Notes under the pieces: model-generated
Database searches by the model: none
The model's input: only the letters and a program-made list of their open reading frames with translations
What the model was told of the DNA's origin: nothing
Program-made: the position numbers and the translations under genes
NCBI GenBank assembly: GCA_028284265.1
Contig: JANQRZ010000013.1
Coordinates: 89,123-153,122, forward strand
Direction: 5' to 3'
Origin: Rhodothermales bacterium
GTDB lineage: Bacteria > Bacteroidota > Rhodothermia > Rhodothermales > JANQRZ01
Length of the DNA stretch: 64,000 bases
Shown: one piece after another, positions 43,344 through 53,126 of the stretch
Layout of the letters: every line of letters begins with the position of its first letter
Position numbering within the stretch: position 1 is the stretch's first letter

Positions 43344-44252
43344 ATGCCTCGCCTGCTCACCCTCTGCTTCGCGCTGCTCTTCGCGTCCCCTGCCTTCGCC
43401 CAAGTCTCCGACGACCTCGCCGACGCCTATCTCGACACCGCTGAGTTGCCCGCTCAGGTTAGCGCGGTCGGAGACCAGATCGGCCAGCAAATCCAGTTTC
43501 AGGCAGGGCAGTTTCCCGAGCCAGCCCAAGCGCCGTTTTTGGAGATCTATACCGAAGCGCTCAGCGCCGACGCCCTCCGCGAGCGCGTTCGTAGCTATGT
43601 CATCGCCGAGGGGAAGGCCGACAGCGTAGAGGCGGCCCTCCCGTGGTACGACCAGCCGCTTGTCGCTCAGATGCAGGCGCTGGAGGACTCGTCGTCCAGC
43701 GACTCGAACGCGCAGGTGGCCGTGCAGATGTACGCCATGACCGGCAGCTTTACCACCACCGAAATCACGCCCGAACGCGAGGCACAGATGGATCGCTATC
43801 TCGCTATTACGGGTGACTCCGAATCCTTCATTGACCTCTACCTCGATATCATCGTGGCGTCCCAGCACTCCACGGCGGCGATCTCCGGCGAGGAGCCGCC
43901 ACCTGCCGACACGATCCGTGCCCGGATGCGTCCGATGCTGGAGAGCAACATCGGCAGCGCCGTTCGTGGCAGCGCGCTTTATGCCTACCGCGACGTGACG
44001 GACGAGGACTTCGAGGCCTACCTCGCGCTCGTAGACACGCCCGAGGCGCAGTATGCCAACCGTCTCAACCGAGGTGCGATGAGCACCGCGCTCGTTGGAG
44101 CCATCACGGATGCAGGCGAGGCATTCGCGCAGACACTCTTCGACCTTGATGCCGCGGGTGAGATCGACCTCGACGAGATGCTGGATGATGGGGAAGAGGC
44201 TGAGGGAGAAATGGAAGGTGAGATGGACGACAATGCGGAGGACGGAGAGTGA
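43344..44252 (+). CDS. Secreted DUF2059-like protein
   Basis: The 302 residues start with a signal peptide (about 1-19, cleavage after ASPAFA). The mature part is all helical with the DUF2059-like design: two copies of short helices around LRERVRSYVIAEG and YRDVTDEDFEAYLALVDTPEAQYANR. It ends in a very acidic tail (DLDEMLDDGEEAEGEMEGEM...). DUF2059 proteins are exported and of unknown function. Its stop overlaps the next start in GTGA. Confidence 0.7.
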   Translation: MPRLLTLCFALLFASPAFAQVSDDLADAYLDTAELPAQVSAVGDQIGQQIQFQAGQFPEPAQAPFLEIYTEALSADALRERVRSYVIAEGKADSVEAALPWYDQPLVAQMQALEDSSSSDSNAQVAVQMYAMTGSFTTTEITPEREAQMDRYLAITGDSESFIDLYLDIIVASQHSTAAISGEEPPPADTIRARMRPMLESNIGSAVRGSALYAYRDVTDEDFEAYLALVDTPEAQYANRLNRGAMSTALVGAITDAGEAFAQTLFDLDAAGEIDLDEMLDDGEEAEGEMEGEMDDNAEDGE

Positions 44253-45097
44253 CGCGCCCCTCGCTGCGATTTTCCTTCATCCTATGGGTTGCATCCATAA
44301 CCCTCTGTCTCACTCTCACGACTACGGTTCAGGCGCAAAGCTCGCCGGATGAGGTTCGGGCAGATTCCCTAGCCGCCCGGCTTCTGGATGCCGGAGCCGA
44401 TGGGGCAGCGATCTCGCAGTATGCGTTGCCGTTTGAAGACGTGACGCAACTGCTGAGCGACGTGGACCCAGAGATCGCGGAATACTACAGGCGGTCTTGG
44501 AAGAACAGCTTCGATGAGGCACTTCTACGCCGCGAGATAGCTGCGCATGTCGCTCATTCCTCCACGGTGGAGGAGATAGAAGCCGGGCTGGCGTGGTTCC
44601 GCGACCCCAATGTCTCGAAGGCCGTTCGGCTGCTCTTGGCAGGTATAGAGTCGGAGCAGGACAGCTTTTTCGTATGGGTAGAGGGACTCGAAGAAGGCGA
44701 CCTCGATGAGGAGCGAATGGAGTCGACCAAGCTGATCTCGGAGAGGACAGGGATAGGCCAAGGAAGCAGTTCGGGCATCACGATGAGAACGACAGCACTG
44801 CGCTCGGCCTATGAGGTGTCCCCGCTCAAGACACGCGAGGCATTGAGCGATTCGCTGTCTAGCTTCCAGGCAAATCTAGGCAGACACACGCAGACTCAGC
44901 AGATGATAGCGTATATCTCCAACTACTACATCTTTCGTGATCTTTCCCTGGAGGAGTTGGCAGCGTACGCCGAGCAGCTCGGCTCGGAGACGGGGCGCTG
45001 GTACGTCGACACGATGCTGCGTGCTCTGGAGTATGCGTCTAGGCAGGGCAGCGAGCGGATGATGGAAGCGGTGCGAGCGAGGGGAGACAGCGGCTGA
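44249..45097 (+). CDS. Secreted DUF2059-like protein, second of a tandem pair
   Basis: The 282 residues start at GTG 44249, within the end of the preceding gene. It has a signal peptide (about 1-29, ending VQA). Helical repeats resemble the first protein in layout, particularly FDEALLRREIAAHVAHSSTVEEIEAGLAWF and LSLEELAAYAEQLGSETGRWY (in outline), but identity is low and the acidic tail is missing. The DNA is somewhat richer in A/T than its partner's. Probably an old duplication. Confidence 0.7.
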   Translation: MTRPSLRFSFILWVASITLCLTLTTTVQAQSSPDEVRADSLAARLLDAGADGAAISQYALPFEDVTQLLSDVDPEIAEYYRRSWKNSFDEALLRREIAAHVAHSSTVEEIEAGLAWFRDPNVSKAVRLLLAGIESEQDSFFVWVEGLEEGDLDEERMESTKLISERTGIGQGSSSGITMRTTALRSAYEVSPLKTREALSDSLSSFQANLGRHTQTQQMIAYISNYYIFRDLSLEELAAYAEQLGSETGRWYVDTMLRALEYASRQGSERMMEAVRARGDSG

Positions 45098-45203
45098 TTT
45101 CGCTACGGTCGTCCCGTGATAGGATCGCACCCTTCACGCGGCCCGCATGAACCGCCGCCGGTCATCGCCGTAGCTTCTGGCCCCACGATTCCCCATTCCA
45201 CCG

Positions 45204-47774
45204 ATGAGTTACCCTTTCGACGAGATCGAACCCAAGTGGCAGCGCCTTTGGGACGATGAGCAGACCTTCAAGACACCCGGCCCCGGCGACCCCGGCTTCG
45301 ACGGCAGCAAGCCGAAGTATTACGTCCTCGACATGTTTCCCTATCCGAGCGGGGCGGGGCTTCACGTCGGCCACCCGGAGGGCTACACGGCGACCGACAT
45401 CGTGGCTCGCGCTCGCCGGATGCAGGGTTACAACGTGCTCCACCCGATCGGCTGGGACGCCTTCGGCCTGCCCGCGGAGCAGTACGCCCTCAAGACTGGA
45501 ACGCACCCGCGCATCACCACCGAGCGCAACATCGCCCGCTTCCGCGAGCAGCTCAAGATGCTCGGCTTCTCCTACGACTGGAGCCGGGAGGTGGACACGA
45601 CCGATCCCGCCTACGTCCGCTGGACGCAGTGGATCTTCCTGAAGCTCTACGAAAAAGGCCTCGCTTATCAGGCTGAGGTGCCGGTCAACTGGTGCCCCGA
45701 ACTGGGCACTGTGCTCTCGAACGAGGAGGTGGTCGACGGCAAGAGCGAGATCGGCGGCCACCCCGTCATCCGCCGCCCGATGCGGCAGTGGATGCTCAAG
45801 ATCACCGAATACGCCGAGCGTCTGTTGAACGATCTCGACGATCTCGGCTGGCCGGAGTCGCTCAAGGAGATGCAGCGTAACTGGATCGGTCGGAGCGAAG
45901 GGGCAGAGGTCGACTTCCCGGTCTTCGGTCACGCCGAGCGCACGATCCGTGTCTTCACCACCCGGCCCGACACGCTCTTCGGCGCGACCTTCATGGTCCT
46001 TGCGCCCGAGCACCCGCTCGTCGACGAGATCACCACCGACGAGCAGCGTGAGGCGGTAGACGCCTACCGCACCGCCGCCGCGCTCAAGTCGGATTTGGAG
46101 CGCACCGAGTTGCAGAAAGAGAAGACCGGCGTCTTCACGGGCGGCCACGCCGTCAACCCCGCGACGGGTCAGCACATTCCAGTCTGGATCGCCGACTACG
46201 TCCTCGCCTCCTACGGCACCGGCGCGATCATGGCGGTCCCGGGTCAGGACGAGCGCGACTGGGCCTTCGCCGAGCAGTACGGCCTCCCGATCATCCGCAC
46301 CGTCCAGCCGCCGGACGATTTCGACGGCGACGCCTACACGGGAGACGGACCCGCGATCAACTCCGACTCGTCCGGTCGCGCTATTCCCGGCATTGCCGAG
46401 CAGGGCGTGAACCTCAACGGGCTGCACGTTGCCGAGGCGAAGGCGACGATGACGGAGTGGCTGGAGCGTGAGGGCGTCGGACACGCGCGCGTCAACTACA
46501 AGCTGCGCGACTGGCTCTTCAGCCGCCAGCGCTACTGGGGCGAGCCGTTCCCCGTCGTCTTCGTGGACGACCAGCCGCAGCCGCTCTCCGAGGACGACCT
46601 CCCGGTGACGCTGCCCGAGGTCGAGCGCTACGAGCCGAGCGGCACCGGCGAAAGCCCTCTCGCCACCATCCCCGACTGGGTTGACACCACCTTCGATGGG
46701 CAGCCTGCGCAGCGCGAGACGAACACGATGCCGCAGTGGGCCGGGTCGTGCTGGTACTACCTCCGCTACCTCGACCCCGATAACGCCGAGCGGCTCGTCG
46801 ATCCCGAGAAAGAGCACTACTGGATGCCGGTCGATCTCTACGTCGGTGGGGCGGAGCATGCGGTGCTGCACTTGCTCTACGCGCGGTTCTGGCACAAAGT
46901 CCTCTACGACGCGGGTATCGTCTCGACGAAGGAGCCGTTTAACCGCCTCGTCAACCAAGGCATGATTCTCGGCGAGATGGAATACACCGTCACGAAGGAT
47001 GGAATGTCGAGCACCGTTCCCGAGAGCGAAGTCGAGAAACGCGGCGATGGGTTTGTGCTCAAGTCCGAGCCGGATGTGTCGGTCGAGGCGCGGGCGTACA
47101 AGATGTCGAAGAGCCGGGGCAACGTCGTCAACCCCGACGACATCGTGGCGGACTACGGCGCGGACTCGCTGCGGCTCTACGAGATGGCGATGGGGCCGCT
47201 GGAGCAGACCAAGCCTTGGCGCACCGACGACGTGAAGGGCGTCCACCGCTTCCTCGCTCGTGCGTGGCGGCTCGTCACGGAGCAGACCGTCACCGACGAC
47301 GCGCCGACCAAAGACCAGCTTCGCATCCTCCACGCGACGATCAAAAAGGTCACCGACGACATCGACGGCCTCCGCTTCAACACCGCCATCGCTGCGCTCA
47401 TCGAGTTCGTAAATGACGCCACCAAGTGGGGCGCGACGCCGAAGGCCGTCTTGAACGACTTTGTCCTTTTGCTCGCGCCCTTCGCGCCGCACCTGGGCGA
47501 AGAGTTGTGGCAGCGCCTCGGCCACACCGAGAGCCTGACCTATGCCTCGTGGCCGGAGTTGGACGAAGCCTACCTCAAAGAGGACGAGATCGAGATTGCG
47601 GTGCAGGTGATGGGCAAGCTGCGCGGCACGGTGCAGGTCGATGCCGACGCCTCGAAGGAGGCCATCCTCGAAGCGGCGCGGTCGGAGGAGAACGTGGCGC
47701 GCTACCTCGCCGAGGGCACCGTGCGGAAGGAGATTTACGTGCCCGGTCGCCTCGTCAACTTCGTGGTCAACTAA
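45204..47774 (+). CDS. leuS: Leucyl-tRNA synthetase
   Basis: The 856 residues, close to the E. coli length, charge tRNA-Leu in the cytoplasm. The class I motifs HIGH-like LHVGHPEGY (about 52-60) and KMSKS with RGNVVNPDD (about 634-648) are both present. The editing domain (about 225-420) has [12 protein letters not shown] and the DERDW end. The anticodon-binding domain is C-terminal. It ends one base before the start of the LOG-family gene. Confidence 0.96.
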   Translation: MSYPFDEIEPKWQRLWDDEQTFKTPGPGDPGFDGSKPKYYVLDMFPYPSGAGLHVGHPEGYTATDIVARARRMQGYNVLHPIGWDAFGLPAEQYALKTGTHPRITTERNIARFREQLKMLGFSYDWSREVDTTDPAYVRWTQWIFLKLYEKGLAYQAEVPVNWCPELGTVLSNEEVVDGKSEIGGHPVIRRPMRQWMLKITEYAERLLNDLDDLGWPESLKEMQRNWIGRSEGAEVDFPVFGHAERTIRVFTTRPDTLFGATFMVLAPEHPLVDEITTDEQREAVDAYRTAAALKSDLERTELQKEKTGVFTGGHAVNPATGQHIPVWIADYVLASYGTGAIMAVPGQDERDWAFAEQYGLPIIRTVQPPDDFDGDAYTGDGPAINSDSSGRAIPGIAEQGVNLNGLHVAEAKATMTEWLEREGVGHARVNYKLRDWLFSRQRYWGEPFPVVFVDDQPQPLSEDDLPVTLPEVERYEPSGTGESPLATIPDWVDTTFDGQPAQRETNTMPQWAGSCWYYLRYLDPDNAERLVDPEKEHYWMPVDLYVGGAEHAVLHLLYARFWHKVLYDAGIVSTKEPFNRLVNQGMILGEMEYTVTKDGMSSTVPESEVEKRGDGFVLKSEPDVSVEARAYKMSKSRGNVVNPDDIVADYGADSLRLYEMAMGPLEQTKPWRTDDVKGVHRFLARAWRLVTEQTVTDDAPTKDQLRILHATIKKVTDDIDGLRFNTAIAALIEFVNDATKWGATPKAVLNDFVLLLAPFAPHLGEELWQRLGHTESLTYASWPELDEAYLKEDEIEIAVQVMGKLRGTVQVDADASKEAILEAARSEENVARYLAEGTVRKEIYVPGRLVNFVVN

Positions 47775-47775
47775 G

Positions 47776-48363
47776 GTGTTGATCCAGCGGCTAGCGGTGT
47801 TCTGCGGGTCGAGTGCGGGCGAGCGCCCGGTCTATGCCGAGGCGGCACAGGCGATGGGCCGCACCCTCGCCGAGCGCGGCATCGGCATCGTCTTCGGCGG
47901 CGGAAGTGTCGGGCTGATGGGCGTCGTGGCGGACGCTGCGCTGGAAGCCGGAGGCGAAGTCATCGGCGTGATCCCGCACGCCCTCGCCGCCCGCGAGGTA
48001 GACCACCGGGGCCTTACCGAACTGCACAAAGTCGATACGATGCACGAGCGGAAGGCGCTCATGGCCGAGCTGTCCGATGGGTTCATCGCGCTCCCCGGTG
48101 GCCTCGGGACGATGGAGGAGTTGTTCGAGGTCTGGACGTGGGCACAACTTGGCATCCATCGCAAGCCTGTCGGCCTGCTCAACGCCGCCGGGTTCTACGA
48201 CGACCTCTTGCAGTTTCTCAATCGTGCTGTTGTTGAGGGCTTTGTCCGAGGCACGCACCGGGAGATGCTGGTTGTGGCAGAGGAGTCTGCCTTGCTCCTA
48301 GAAAAGATGGCAGCGTATGATCCGCCTGCCGTGCCTCGCTGGCTCGGTACCGGCGAGTGGTAG
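47776..48363 (+). CDS. LOG-family protein (TIGR00730, cytokinin-activating-like)
   Basis: The 195 residues start from GTG 47776, one base after the leuS stop. The Rossmann-like fold carries the LOG signature [20 protein letters not shown] (about 104-123), preceded by [11 protein letters not shown] and followed by [19 protein letters not shown] enzymes cleave nucleoside 5'-monophosphates to base and ribose phosphate. The role in this organism is presumably in nucleotide handling. Confidence 0.9.
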   Translation: MLIQRLAVFCGSSAGERPVYAEAAQAMGRTLAERGIGIVFGGGSVGLMGVVADAALEAGGEVIGVIPHALAAREVDHRGLTELHKVDTMHERKALMAELSDGFIALPGGLGTMEELFEVWTWAQLGIHRKPVGLLNAAGFYDDLLQFLNRAVVEGFVRGTHREMLVVAEESALLLEKMAAYDPPAVPRWLGTGEW

Positions 48364-48449
48364 CACAAATATGTTGTCACAGATGGTCGGCTGTATTACT
48401 TTGTACCCGGCTCCCCGGCGTAATAGATAGGCTTCATCGACGGATACCC

Positions 48450-48848
48450 ATGCACTGGATACACATTGATCCACTCCAGCATTTAGCCTTGGTAGAGGTG
48501 TCCGGGGATGTAGACGGCGATGGCCTGCTCGCCGCCAACGAAGCGCTCTACGGACACTATGCTTGGGGGATGGAGTTTGATGAGTGCTGGGATTGTCGTA
48601 GCATCGAGAACTTTGCCGTCGCGCTGGAAGAGATTCGGGAAGTTGCCTACATGGAGAGCCAGCCCGAAGGGCCTGTGCCGACCGGCCGCGTGGTCATCGT
48701 TGCCCCCTCGGAGGACGTCGCACTCATCGGACGCCTGTACTGTGCCTTGATGAACAGTATGCGCGAGGTGCATGTCGTCAGCACGGTGGATGATGCGCAG
48801 GAGGTGCTTGCGCCCAAGCGTCTCGCCATCGAGCGGCTGAAGCTGTGA
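48450..48848 (+). CDS. Small alpha/beta protein, possibly STAS/SpoIIAA-like
   Basis: The 132 residues start from ATG 48450. The pattern of strands and helices (LALVEVSGDVDGDGLLAANE, RVVIVAPSEDVALIGRLYCALM, VHVVSTVDDAQEVL) resembles SpoIIAA-like STAS proteins, but no phosphorylated Ser is apparent. No signal peptide. It overlaps bshB1 by 4 bp (GTGA), which suggests coupling. Confidence 0.55.
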   Translation: MHWIHIDPLQHLALVEVSGDVDGDGLLAANEALYGHYAWGMEFDECWDCRSIENFAVALEEIREVAYMESQPEGPVPTGRVVIVAPSEDVALIGRLYCALMNSMREVHVVSTVDDAQEVLAPKRLAIERLKL

Positions 48849-49606
48849 GCGATACCCTCGATGTGCTCGCTCTTGCTGCGCACCCGGACGATGTGGAACT
48901 CTGCGCTGGCGGGACGATGTGTGTTCTCGCCCGTGATGGCTACCGGACCGGAATCGTGGATTTCACACGGGGCGAACTCGGAAGCCGGGGGACACCGGAG
49001 GGGCGGATGGAAGAAGCTGCCGCTGCCTCGGAAATTCTTGGCCTCGCCACGCGCCATAACCTCGGCCTGCCTGACGGTGACATTCAGAACACGAAGGCCA
49101 ACCAAGAGAAAATCATCCGCCTCGTTCGTCGATACCGACCGCCCCTCGTGCTCGTCAACAGCCTCGAAGACCGGCACCCGGATCACGGCGCGGCGGCCCG
49201 CCTCGCGGTCGATGCCTTGTTCTACAGCGGCCTCGTCAAGCTAGAAACGTTCGACGACGACGGCCAGCCGCAGGAGCCGTGGCGGCCGAGCCACGTCCTC
49301 CATTACATGCAGTCTATTCCTTTCGAGCCGACGTTCGTGGTGGACGTGTCCGACGTGTGGGGGCAGCGGACGGCAGCGCTGCAAGCGTTCAAGAGCCAGT
49401 TCTTCAACCCCGACTATGAGGCAGGCGAAGGTGAGCCGGAGACCTTCATCTCGAATCCGGACTTTTTCCAGTGGGTCGAGGCGCGCGCGCGCGTCTATGG
49501 CTATCGCGTTGGCGCGACGTTCGGGGAGCCGCTGCTGTACCGGCACGGGCCGGTCGGCGTGCAGGATTTAGTAGGACTGCTCGGTACAGAAAAGCGCTTC
49601 CGGTAG
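48845..49606 (+). CDS. bshB1: Bacillithiol N-deacetylase BshB1
   Basis: The 253-residue zinc enzyme removes acetate from GlcNAc-malate. It starts at GTG 48845 inside the end of the preceding gene. AHPDDVELCAGGT (12-24) holds the zinc His/Asp and catalytic Asp. DFTRGELGSRGTPEGRMEEA and ILGLATRHNLGLPDGDI follow, then EDRHPDHG (about 117-124) gives the last zinc ligand. The late SQFFNPDY and DFFQWVEARAR are typical of BshB1 rather than other PIG-L proteins. With bshC it implies that the cell makes bacillithiol; bshA is not in the window. Confidence 0.92.
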   Translation: MSDTLDVLALAAHPDDVELCAGGTMCVLARDGYRTGIVDFTRGELGSRGTPEGRMEEAAAASEILGLATRHNLGLPDGDIQNTKANQEKIIRLVRRYRPPLVLVNSLEDRHPDHGAAARLAVDALFYSGLVKLETFDDDGQPQEPWRPSHVLHYMQSIPFEPTFVVDVSDVWGQRTAALQAFKSQFFNPDYEAGEGEPETFISNPDFFQWVEARARVYGYRVGATFGEPLLYRHGPVGVQDLVGLLGTEKRFR

Positions 49607-50051
49607 GCCTCAAAAAGAGAGGGCTACAGCCAAGCGATGTCGTCGTTGGTGAAACGCTGCGCGCGTTGCAGCGAAACGGTCGGGGTGAGGCGGCGTCGGG
49701 CCAGCAAGCCAGCACTGACGATCAGGGCCGTGCCGAGGGCGAAAGACATGTAGGGCGTCATAGTAGGTACTCGTTTGGGGGGACATAGTCTGGGGAAGGC
49801 CATGCAGAGATCGGGCCAGAAGCCAGGCAGGGGGCTATGCTTTGAAACGAAGAAAGGCCGTGCGGAGGGCGACGATGTGGCGCGTAGGCCTGCAGCAGAT
49901 CGCTTTCGGCGGATGGCAAAACACGCCGATTCAGGACGGTACCGTTGATTAAATGGGGCGTGGCTTCTAGCTTCGGGCGTCGTCGGTCTCTGGATTGGAC
50001 TCGTCGCGTGTGGTGGTGCTTCGGATCAGCGAACCTCAACGGAATCGAACC
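49607..50051. other. Intergenic region after bshB1
   Basis: About 445 bp holding a 45-codon candidate gene on the minus strand (49624-49761). The rest has no recognisable gene, tRNA or strong hairpin. Confidence 0.5.
49624..49761 (-). CDS. Candidate 45-residue membrane peptide
   Basis: ATG at 49761 and TAG at 49624 enclose 45 residues: MTPYMSFALGTALIVSAGLL, then ARRRLTPTVSLQRAQ and RFTNDDIAWL. This is one hydrophobic segment followed by an Arg cluster, a positive-inside layout that suits a single-pass peptide with a cytoplasmic tail. It is convergent with bshB1. No family is recognised; it could be chance. Confidence 0.4.
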   Translation of the reverse strand: MTPYMSFALGTALIVSAGLLARRRLTPTVSLQRAQRFTNDDIAWL

Positions 50052-50597
50052 GTGACCTTTCTGACAGACTGTTCTCAGCGTCTGTCTGTGCTTATCGCAC
50101 TGGTAGCGTGTGGCGCGGCGTTCGGTTCTTCCGCCCACGCGCAGGATCGTGTCGAACCGTACCGCTACGAACTCGCCTTCCGTCTCGCCTTGCCCGAAGA
50201 CTGGACGGTGCGGCGCGACATGGGTGGGGCTGCCTTGGTCGTACTGTCGCCGCTGTCGGGTCAAGACGATGGCTTCCGCGAGAACCTGAACGTCTCGGTC
50301 GAGAGTGTGCCGCGCGGGCGAAGTCTGGCGGAGGTCTATCGCCGGGACTTCGCGGCCATCCGCGACGGGCTACGCGAGTTCGGGGTCATAAAAACCGAGG
50401 AGGTGACAGTCGGTGTACTGGCGGCGCGACGGGTCGTGTATGAGCACGACTACGGTGGACAGCGGTTGCGGGCACTGGCCTATCTGATTCTCGCCGATGA
50501 GCGATGCTACACCTTAACCGGTACGGCTCCGGTGCACCGCTTCGAGACCTTCCAGCCTGCGTTCGAGCAGATGGTCCACAGCTTCCGGCTAGAGTGA
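50052..50597 (+). CDS. Secreted DcrB/PsbP-like protein
   Basis: The 181 residues start from GTG 50052, which gives a signal peptide (RLSVLIALVACGAAFGSSAHA). A TTG at 49995 is also in frame but adds a polar extension. The mature part has the PsbP/DUF1795 layout: FRLALPEDWTVRRDMGGAALVVLSP, ENLNVSVESVPRG, LAARRVVYEHDYGGQRLRAL, and CYTLTGTAP..FETFQPAFEQMVHSFR at the end. Such proteins are exported, of unclear role. Confidence 0.75.
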   Translation: MTFLTDCSQRLSVLIALVACGAAFGSSAHAQDRVEPYRYELAFRLALPEDWTVRRDMGGAALVVLSPLSGQDDGFRENLNVSVESVPRGRSLAEVYRRDFAAIRDGLREFGVIKTEEVTVGVLAARRVVYEHDYGGQRLRALAYLILADERCYTLTGTAPVHRFETFQPAFEQMVHSFRLE

Positions 50598-50618
50598 GGT
50601 ATCCATCGAAGCCACCTG

Positions 50619-53021
50619 CTACCGGATGAGGGTGAGGCGGTGCGTGGTCGTCATCGTCCCGGTGGTCAGGCGCACGACATACGTTCCGGTTGCCAGTTCC
50701 TGCCCGTCGAGAATGACCTCATGCTGTCCGGCTCCGAGGACGTCGTCGGCGAGTACAGTCACGGCCCGACCTTGGACATCGTAGACGGTGAGATTCACCG
50801 CCTCGGCTTCGGGTAGCTCGAAGCGAAGCGTAGTCTGCGAACGGAATGGGTTCGGGTAGGCTGCATGCAGCACGGGTTGTTCCGGCAGGGCCGTGGCGTT
50901 GATTGCCATCGTCTCGGTTGCTGGTACGCCTACCTGTTCGTAGACAGGCCAGTCGGTGGAAGTCATCGAGAGCGGGCTGTCGGATGACGGTGGCGTCCAG
51001 CCCGGCGCGGGCAGTCGCGGCAGCGGCGTCTTGCCGAAGGTGAACACATCGTCATCGATCACGGTGCTCGGGAACGTCCCAGCGCGTAGGCGCACCTGAT
51101 ACACCCCGCGTGGGGCGATGGCTGGCACGACACTCGTCAGCGTGCGTGTCACGGACTGCCCCGGCTGGAGCGTTATCGACAATGGCCCGAAGAGAGGACC
51201 GAAGACGACGCCATTGGGCAGCACGGCATCAACCCACGCTTGGAACGACTGCACGTTGTTGCTCCAGTTCGTGAGGGTCGCGTCGAAGTCAATGGGACCG
51301 CCCGATGGCTGGATGAAGACCGGCGGCACCGGGCTGGCCGGATCGATGCGGGCCTCTACGTTCGGTAGGGTCACCGCGATCACGGTCACGTCGTTGGGAT
51401 TGTAGACCACATCGAAGGCAAACCCCGGCGGTACGTTCACATCGGTGAAAGACCCGCTGACGGCTCCGGCGGTGAGGATGGTAAAGCTGTCGCCTGCGTT
51501 GGGCACGAAGCCTCCGATGAGCGCGAGGTCGAGCGTGCCCGTGAGGACGGCGTTGCCAGTGATGTCGAGGCGGTCGTGGTCGGGACCGGCGACGTAGCCG
51601 CCGATCTCGGTGAAGAGGCGCGCTGGAAAGCGTGGCTCGAACTCGCCGTCCCACGTCAGGATGCCGGGCGAGGTGCCCGGACCAACATCCGTTGCCTGAA
51701 GCGCGGGTGGGGTCGTGAAGGCGACCGTGCCCGTGCCCTGCACAAGGCTGAACGCATCAAGTGCTGTCACCGCCGTATCGAACAGCAGCGTTCCGCTCCG
51801 CGCATCGACGGTCCCGGACAGGCTGTTGAACTCAAGATTGCTCAACGTGAATGTGCCCGGACCGGCGCTCTTCGTGAGGGTGCCCATGATGTTGGTAAAC
51901 AAGCCCGGCGGTCCCGGCGCGAGGGTCGTGAGCAGGCCTCCATCGGTTGTCACATCCACTAGGCCATCGTTGATGAACACGGCGCCCTCTTCCACATCGA
52001 ACAGGCCGCTGCCGCTCCATCGAACCGTCGCAGGCGGGTTGTTGACGAAGGCCGTTCCGAGGCGTAAGCCTCGCGTGCCCGTCGCGCCGGGAAACTCGAC
52101 GAGGCCCTCATTGACGAGTTGGTCTGTCGTGAGGTAGCCGGATTCCCACTGAAGCCCCATGCCTCCGAAGAGAAGCGTTGCCACGCCGCCGAACACCTGC
52201 ACATCGGTCGCAAGCACGACGTCACCCGATGGCGTGCCCTGTAGCAGTCCCTCGAAGGTGACGAGGCCGCTGTTGAGCCGCAGCGTGGCTCCCGCCGAAG
52301 CCGTCAGGGTGGCATTGTTGTGGAACGCCAGTCCGTCGAGCAGGATGGTGCCGCTCTGGGCATCGAGGAGGCCGAAGTTGAACAGCGTGATGCCGCCGAT
52401 AGCGAAGTCGCCTACGCCCGCGCTCTTCTGCACCCGGCCGGGTGCTTGGTTGACGAACGTACCCGGCGTACCGGCAGGCAGCAGGCTTCCGGTGCCGGTG
52501 ACATCGATCAGGCCGAGGTTTTCCCAGCGTCCACTGTCTTCGAGCCGGACGTGTCCGCTGCTGCTCCAGACGGTGGTGCCGAAGAAGTCGTTGAGGAACG
52601 TGGTTCCGGCGTTGCGGACGCCTCGGGTGATGGTCATTCCGCCGAGGAGGACCGTGCCGTTGTTGCGCAGCATACCGTCTGTCAGAAAGCCGGACGACCA
52701 GTCGAGCACGCCCGTGTCGGCGATGAGGCCCATCGTGCCGAAGGCCATGTCGCTGGATACGCTCAGGGTGACGCCGGGGACCGGGGCACCCACTTCGAGA
52801 TTGTCGACCATGATGCCCGTCGTGTTGGTGACGGTGTAGGTGCCGGGGACCGTGATGCAGGCGTAGTCGGCGGGGCCGGGTACGCTGCCTGTGTCCCAGT
52901 TCGACCCGGTGCTCCAGCTACCCGATACCGGGTTCAGCCACGAGACCGTGCATTGCGCGGAAGCCGACGGAGCGAGCAGGCCTCCGGTGAGCGTGAGCAG
53001 AACGAGAGTGCGTGCGACCAT
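50619..53021 (-). CDS. Secreted beta-solenoid-like repeat protein, T9SS cargo
   Basis: The 800 residues have a signal peptide (about 1-22, ending APSASA). The start of the mature protein (CTVSWLNPVSGSWSTGSNWD) and then repeated Thr/Gly-rich strands (TNTTGIMVDNLEVG, GTFVNQAPGRVQKSAG, FTNIMGTLTKSAGPGTFT) point to an extended beta structure like that of autotransporter passenger repeats. A CARDB-like beta domain (about 590-690) precedes the T9SS sorting domain (YPNPF, VYDVQGRAVTVL, YVVRL, LTLIR). Convergent with the DcrB-like gene. Confidence 0.85.
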   Translation of the reverse strand: MVARTLVLLTLTGGLLAPSASAQCTVSWLNPVSGSWSTGSNWDTGSVPGPADYACITVPGTYTVTNTTGIMVDNLEVGAPVPGVTLSVSSDMAFGTMGLIADTGVLDWSSGFLTDGMLRNNGTVLLGGMTITRGVRNAGTTFLNDFFGTTVWSSSGHVRLEDSGRWENLGLIDVTGTGSLLPAGTPGTFVNQAPGRVQKSAGVGDFAIGGITLFNFGLLDAQSGTILLDGLAFHNNATLTASAGATLRLNSGLVTFEGLLQGTPSGDVVLATDVQVFGGVATLLFGGMGLQWESGYLTTDQLVNEGLVEFPGATGTRGLRLGTAFVNNPPATVRWSGSGLFDVEEGAVFINDGLVDVTTDGGLLTTLAPGPPGLFTNIMGTLTKSAGPGTFTLSNLEFNSLSGTVDARSGTLLFDTAVTALDAFSLVQGTGTVAFTTPPALQATDVGPGTSPGILTWDGEFEPRFPARLFTEIGGYVAGPDHDRLDITGNAVLTGTLDLALIGGFVPNAGDSFTILTAGAVSGSFTDVNVPPGFAFDVVYNPNDVTVIAVTLPNVEARIDPASPVPPVFIQPSGGPIDFDATLTNWSNNVQSFQAWVDAVLPNGVVFGPLFGPLSITLQPGQSVTRTLTSVVPAIAPRGVYQVRLRAGTFPSTVIDDDVFTFGKTPLPRLPAPGWTPPSSDSPLSMTSTDWPVYEQVGVPATETMAINATALPEQPVLHAAYPNPFRSQTTLRFELPEAEAVNLTVYDVQGRAVTVLADDVLGAGQHEVILDGQELATGTYVVRLTTGTMTTTHRLTLIR

Positions 53022-53079
53022 GGCTACCTCGCAGATTTAGGCTGACAGTTGGTCCGTTTGCAAATGTGCCTGTTTTGAA

Positions 53080-53108
53080 ACGATATGCAAAATGCAAAAC
53101 GGAGTCAA
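53080..53108 (-). promoter_or_regulatory. Probable promoter of the 800-residue cargo gene
   Basis: On the minus strand, -35 TTGACT (53103-53108) and -10 TATCGT (53080-53085) are separated by 17 bp, about 50 bp before the start codon. The spacer contains direct TGCAAAA repeats. Sigma-70-type match. Confidence 0.4.
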
Positions 53109-53126
53109 GCCTGTGGGCGGGCCACG

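Noticed and set aside
45162..47525. 787-codon open frame antisense to leuS
   Set aside because: It is the shadow of a high-GC coding region. leuS has all class I motifs, and the antisense product lacks any recognisable domain or signal.
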